From: Eretmocerus hayati
Taxonomy: Eukaryota > Arthropoda > Insecta > Hymenoptera > Aphelinidae
Assembly (NCBI GenBank): GCA_029851415.1
Contig: CM056742.1
Span: 9,775,736 to 9,839,735 of the forward strand
Reading direction: 5' to 3'
DNA length: 64,000 bases
Made by a program: the position numbers and the translations under genes. The notes beneath the pieces were generated by a model. It made no database searches, was not told the DNA's origin, and saw only the letters and a list, made by a program, of their open reading frames with translations. This document shows, piece by piece, positions 63,481 to 64,000 of this stretch. The number at the start of each line of letters is the position of its first letter. The first letter of the stretch is position 1.

Positions 63481-64000
63481 GTATGTTTTATCAACTTATC
63501 AATTTTGTACCCCCTATTGGATCAACAATTATTCTGAAACAATCGTACCCTAAAAAAATTCTAGAATTATGTACGAATCAAATGAGAGTAAGATCAATGG
63601 ATTCATCATCCCAAATGTCACACAATCTCTAATTCTAATAATGTTCCTACAAGAGAGATACATGAGCTCTATTTCGCGACTCTGTTTGCAACAGCACCAT
63701 TACGAGCTGTCACATCGCTCAGAGTTATCACCAAACTATCGCGTTGCACAAGCCTGTCCCATCATCCACACAATATTCTAATATAAACCCAGTAATTTAT
63801 GATTCATATCCTCTCTCGACATGTGCATATGAATCAACTCGTTGTTCATCGTATACGCATTGTGTCATATTCCGAGCTTAGTTTATACACTACCTAACCT
63901 CTAAAATTTGAAATTTCAAAATTTGCACAAATGATAAAATGGTTGTTCCCAAAAACACTAAGAAAAGCTTAAATAAAACAAAGCTGTGCATATCTACCTT
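63481..64000. other. intron of the PTB-like gene, no second exon found
   Basis: Begins with the gtatgt donor. No open, splice-bounded continuation of the PTB helix could be seen before the window ends. Confidence 0.45.

Overview
This is a window of animal nuclear DNA, almost certainly arthropod and most likely insect. It is AT-rich and intron-bearing, with no bacterial operons, and most of the recognisable content is transposable elements: Ty3/gypsy LTR elements, hAT, Tc1/mariner, pogo and piggyBac-like MITEs, tRNA-derived SINEs, foldback elements and minisatellites. A secreted-peptide precursor at 12.1-15.4 kb, with alternating Ala/Pro residues as in hymenopteran venom prepro-peptides, weakly suggests a hymenopteran. 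The species cannot be named from the sequence.

Host genes are sparse. (1) 12109-15382 (+) is a two-exon secreted-peptide gene with a TATA box, good splice sites and a TE-filled intron of about 3.1 kb. (2) 40439-42160 (-) is a four-exon model for a 195-residue secreted cysteine-containing protein. (3) 27178-28018 (-) holds the first two exons of a paralogue with the same exon boundaries and phases. The two paralogues are separated by a 9.6 kb nest of mobile elements. (4) 63334-63480 (+) is one well-bounded exon with PTB/PID-like sequence from a larger gene running off the right edge.

Mobile elements by region: 0-11 kb is foldback and MITE debris, including one Tc1-like element (4733-6420) carrying a second TA-flanked element (5565-6340) in one arm. 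13-26 kb holds a piggyBac-like element, a hAT MITE with a perfect 8-bp target duplication, a SINE, a pogo-like MITE and two further long-TIR elements. 28.7-38.3 kb is a Ty3/gypsy element (gag, pol, -1 frameshift site, no env) inserted in one arm of a long foldback element. 39-51 kb has more MITEs, a 10-bp minisatellite array and a MITE inserted in a MITE. 52.4-57.5 kb is a very young LTR retrotransposon with 1064-bp LTRs and a large in-frame deletion fusing the start of RT to the end of integrase. 59-62 kb has a second copy of the nested MITE family, a second hAT MITE and a second, inverted copy of the 10-bp minisatellite with a higher-order repeat.

The most interesting signals are the undescribed secreted gene pair split by the TE nest, the dipeptide-patterned peptide gene, the deleted but recently transposed LTR element with two tandem GGGAAAC slippery sites, and the nested insertions in which the window itself provides the empty site. 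All gene models rest on reading splice sites and phases by eye; no search or RNA evidence was available.
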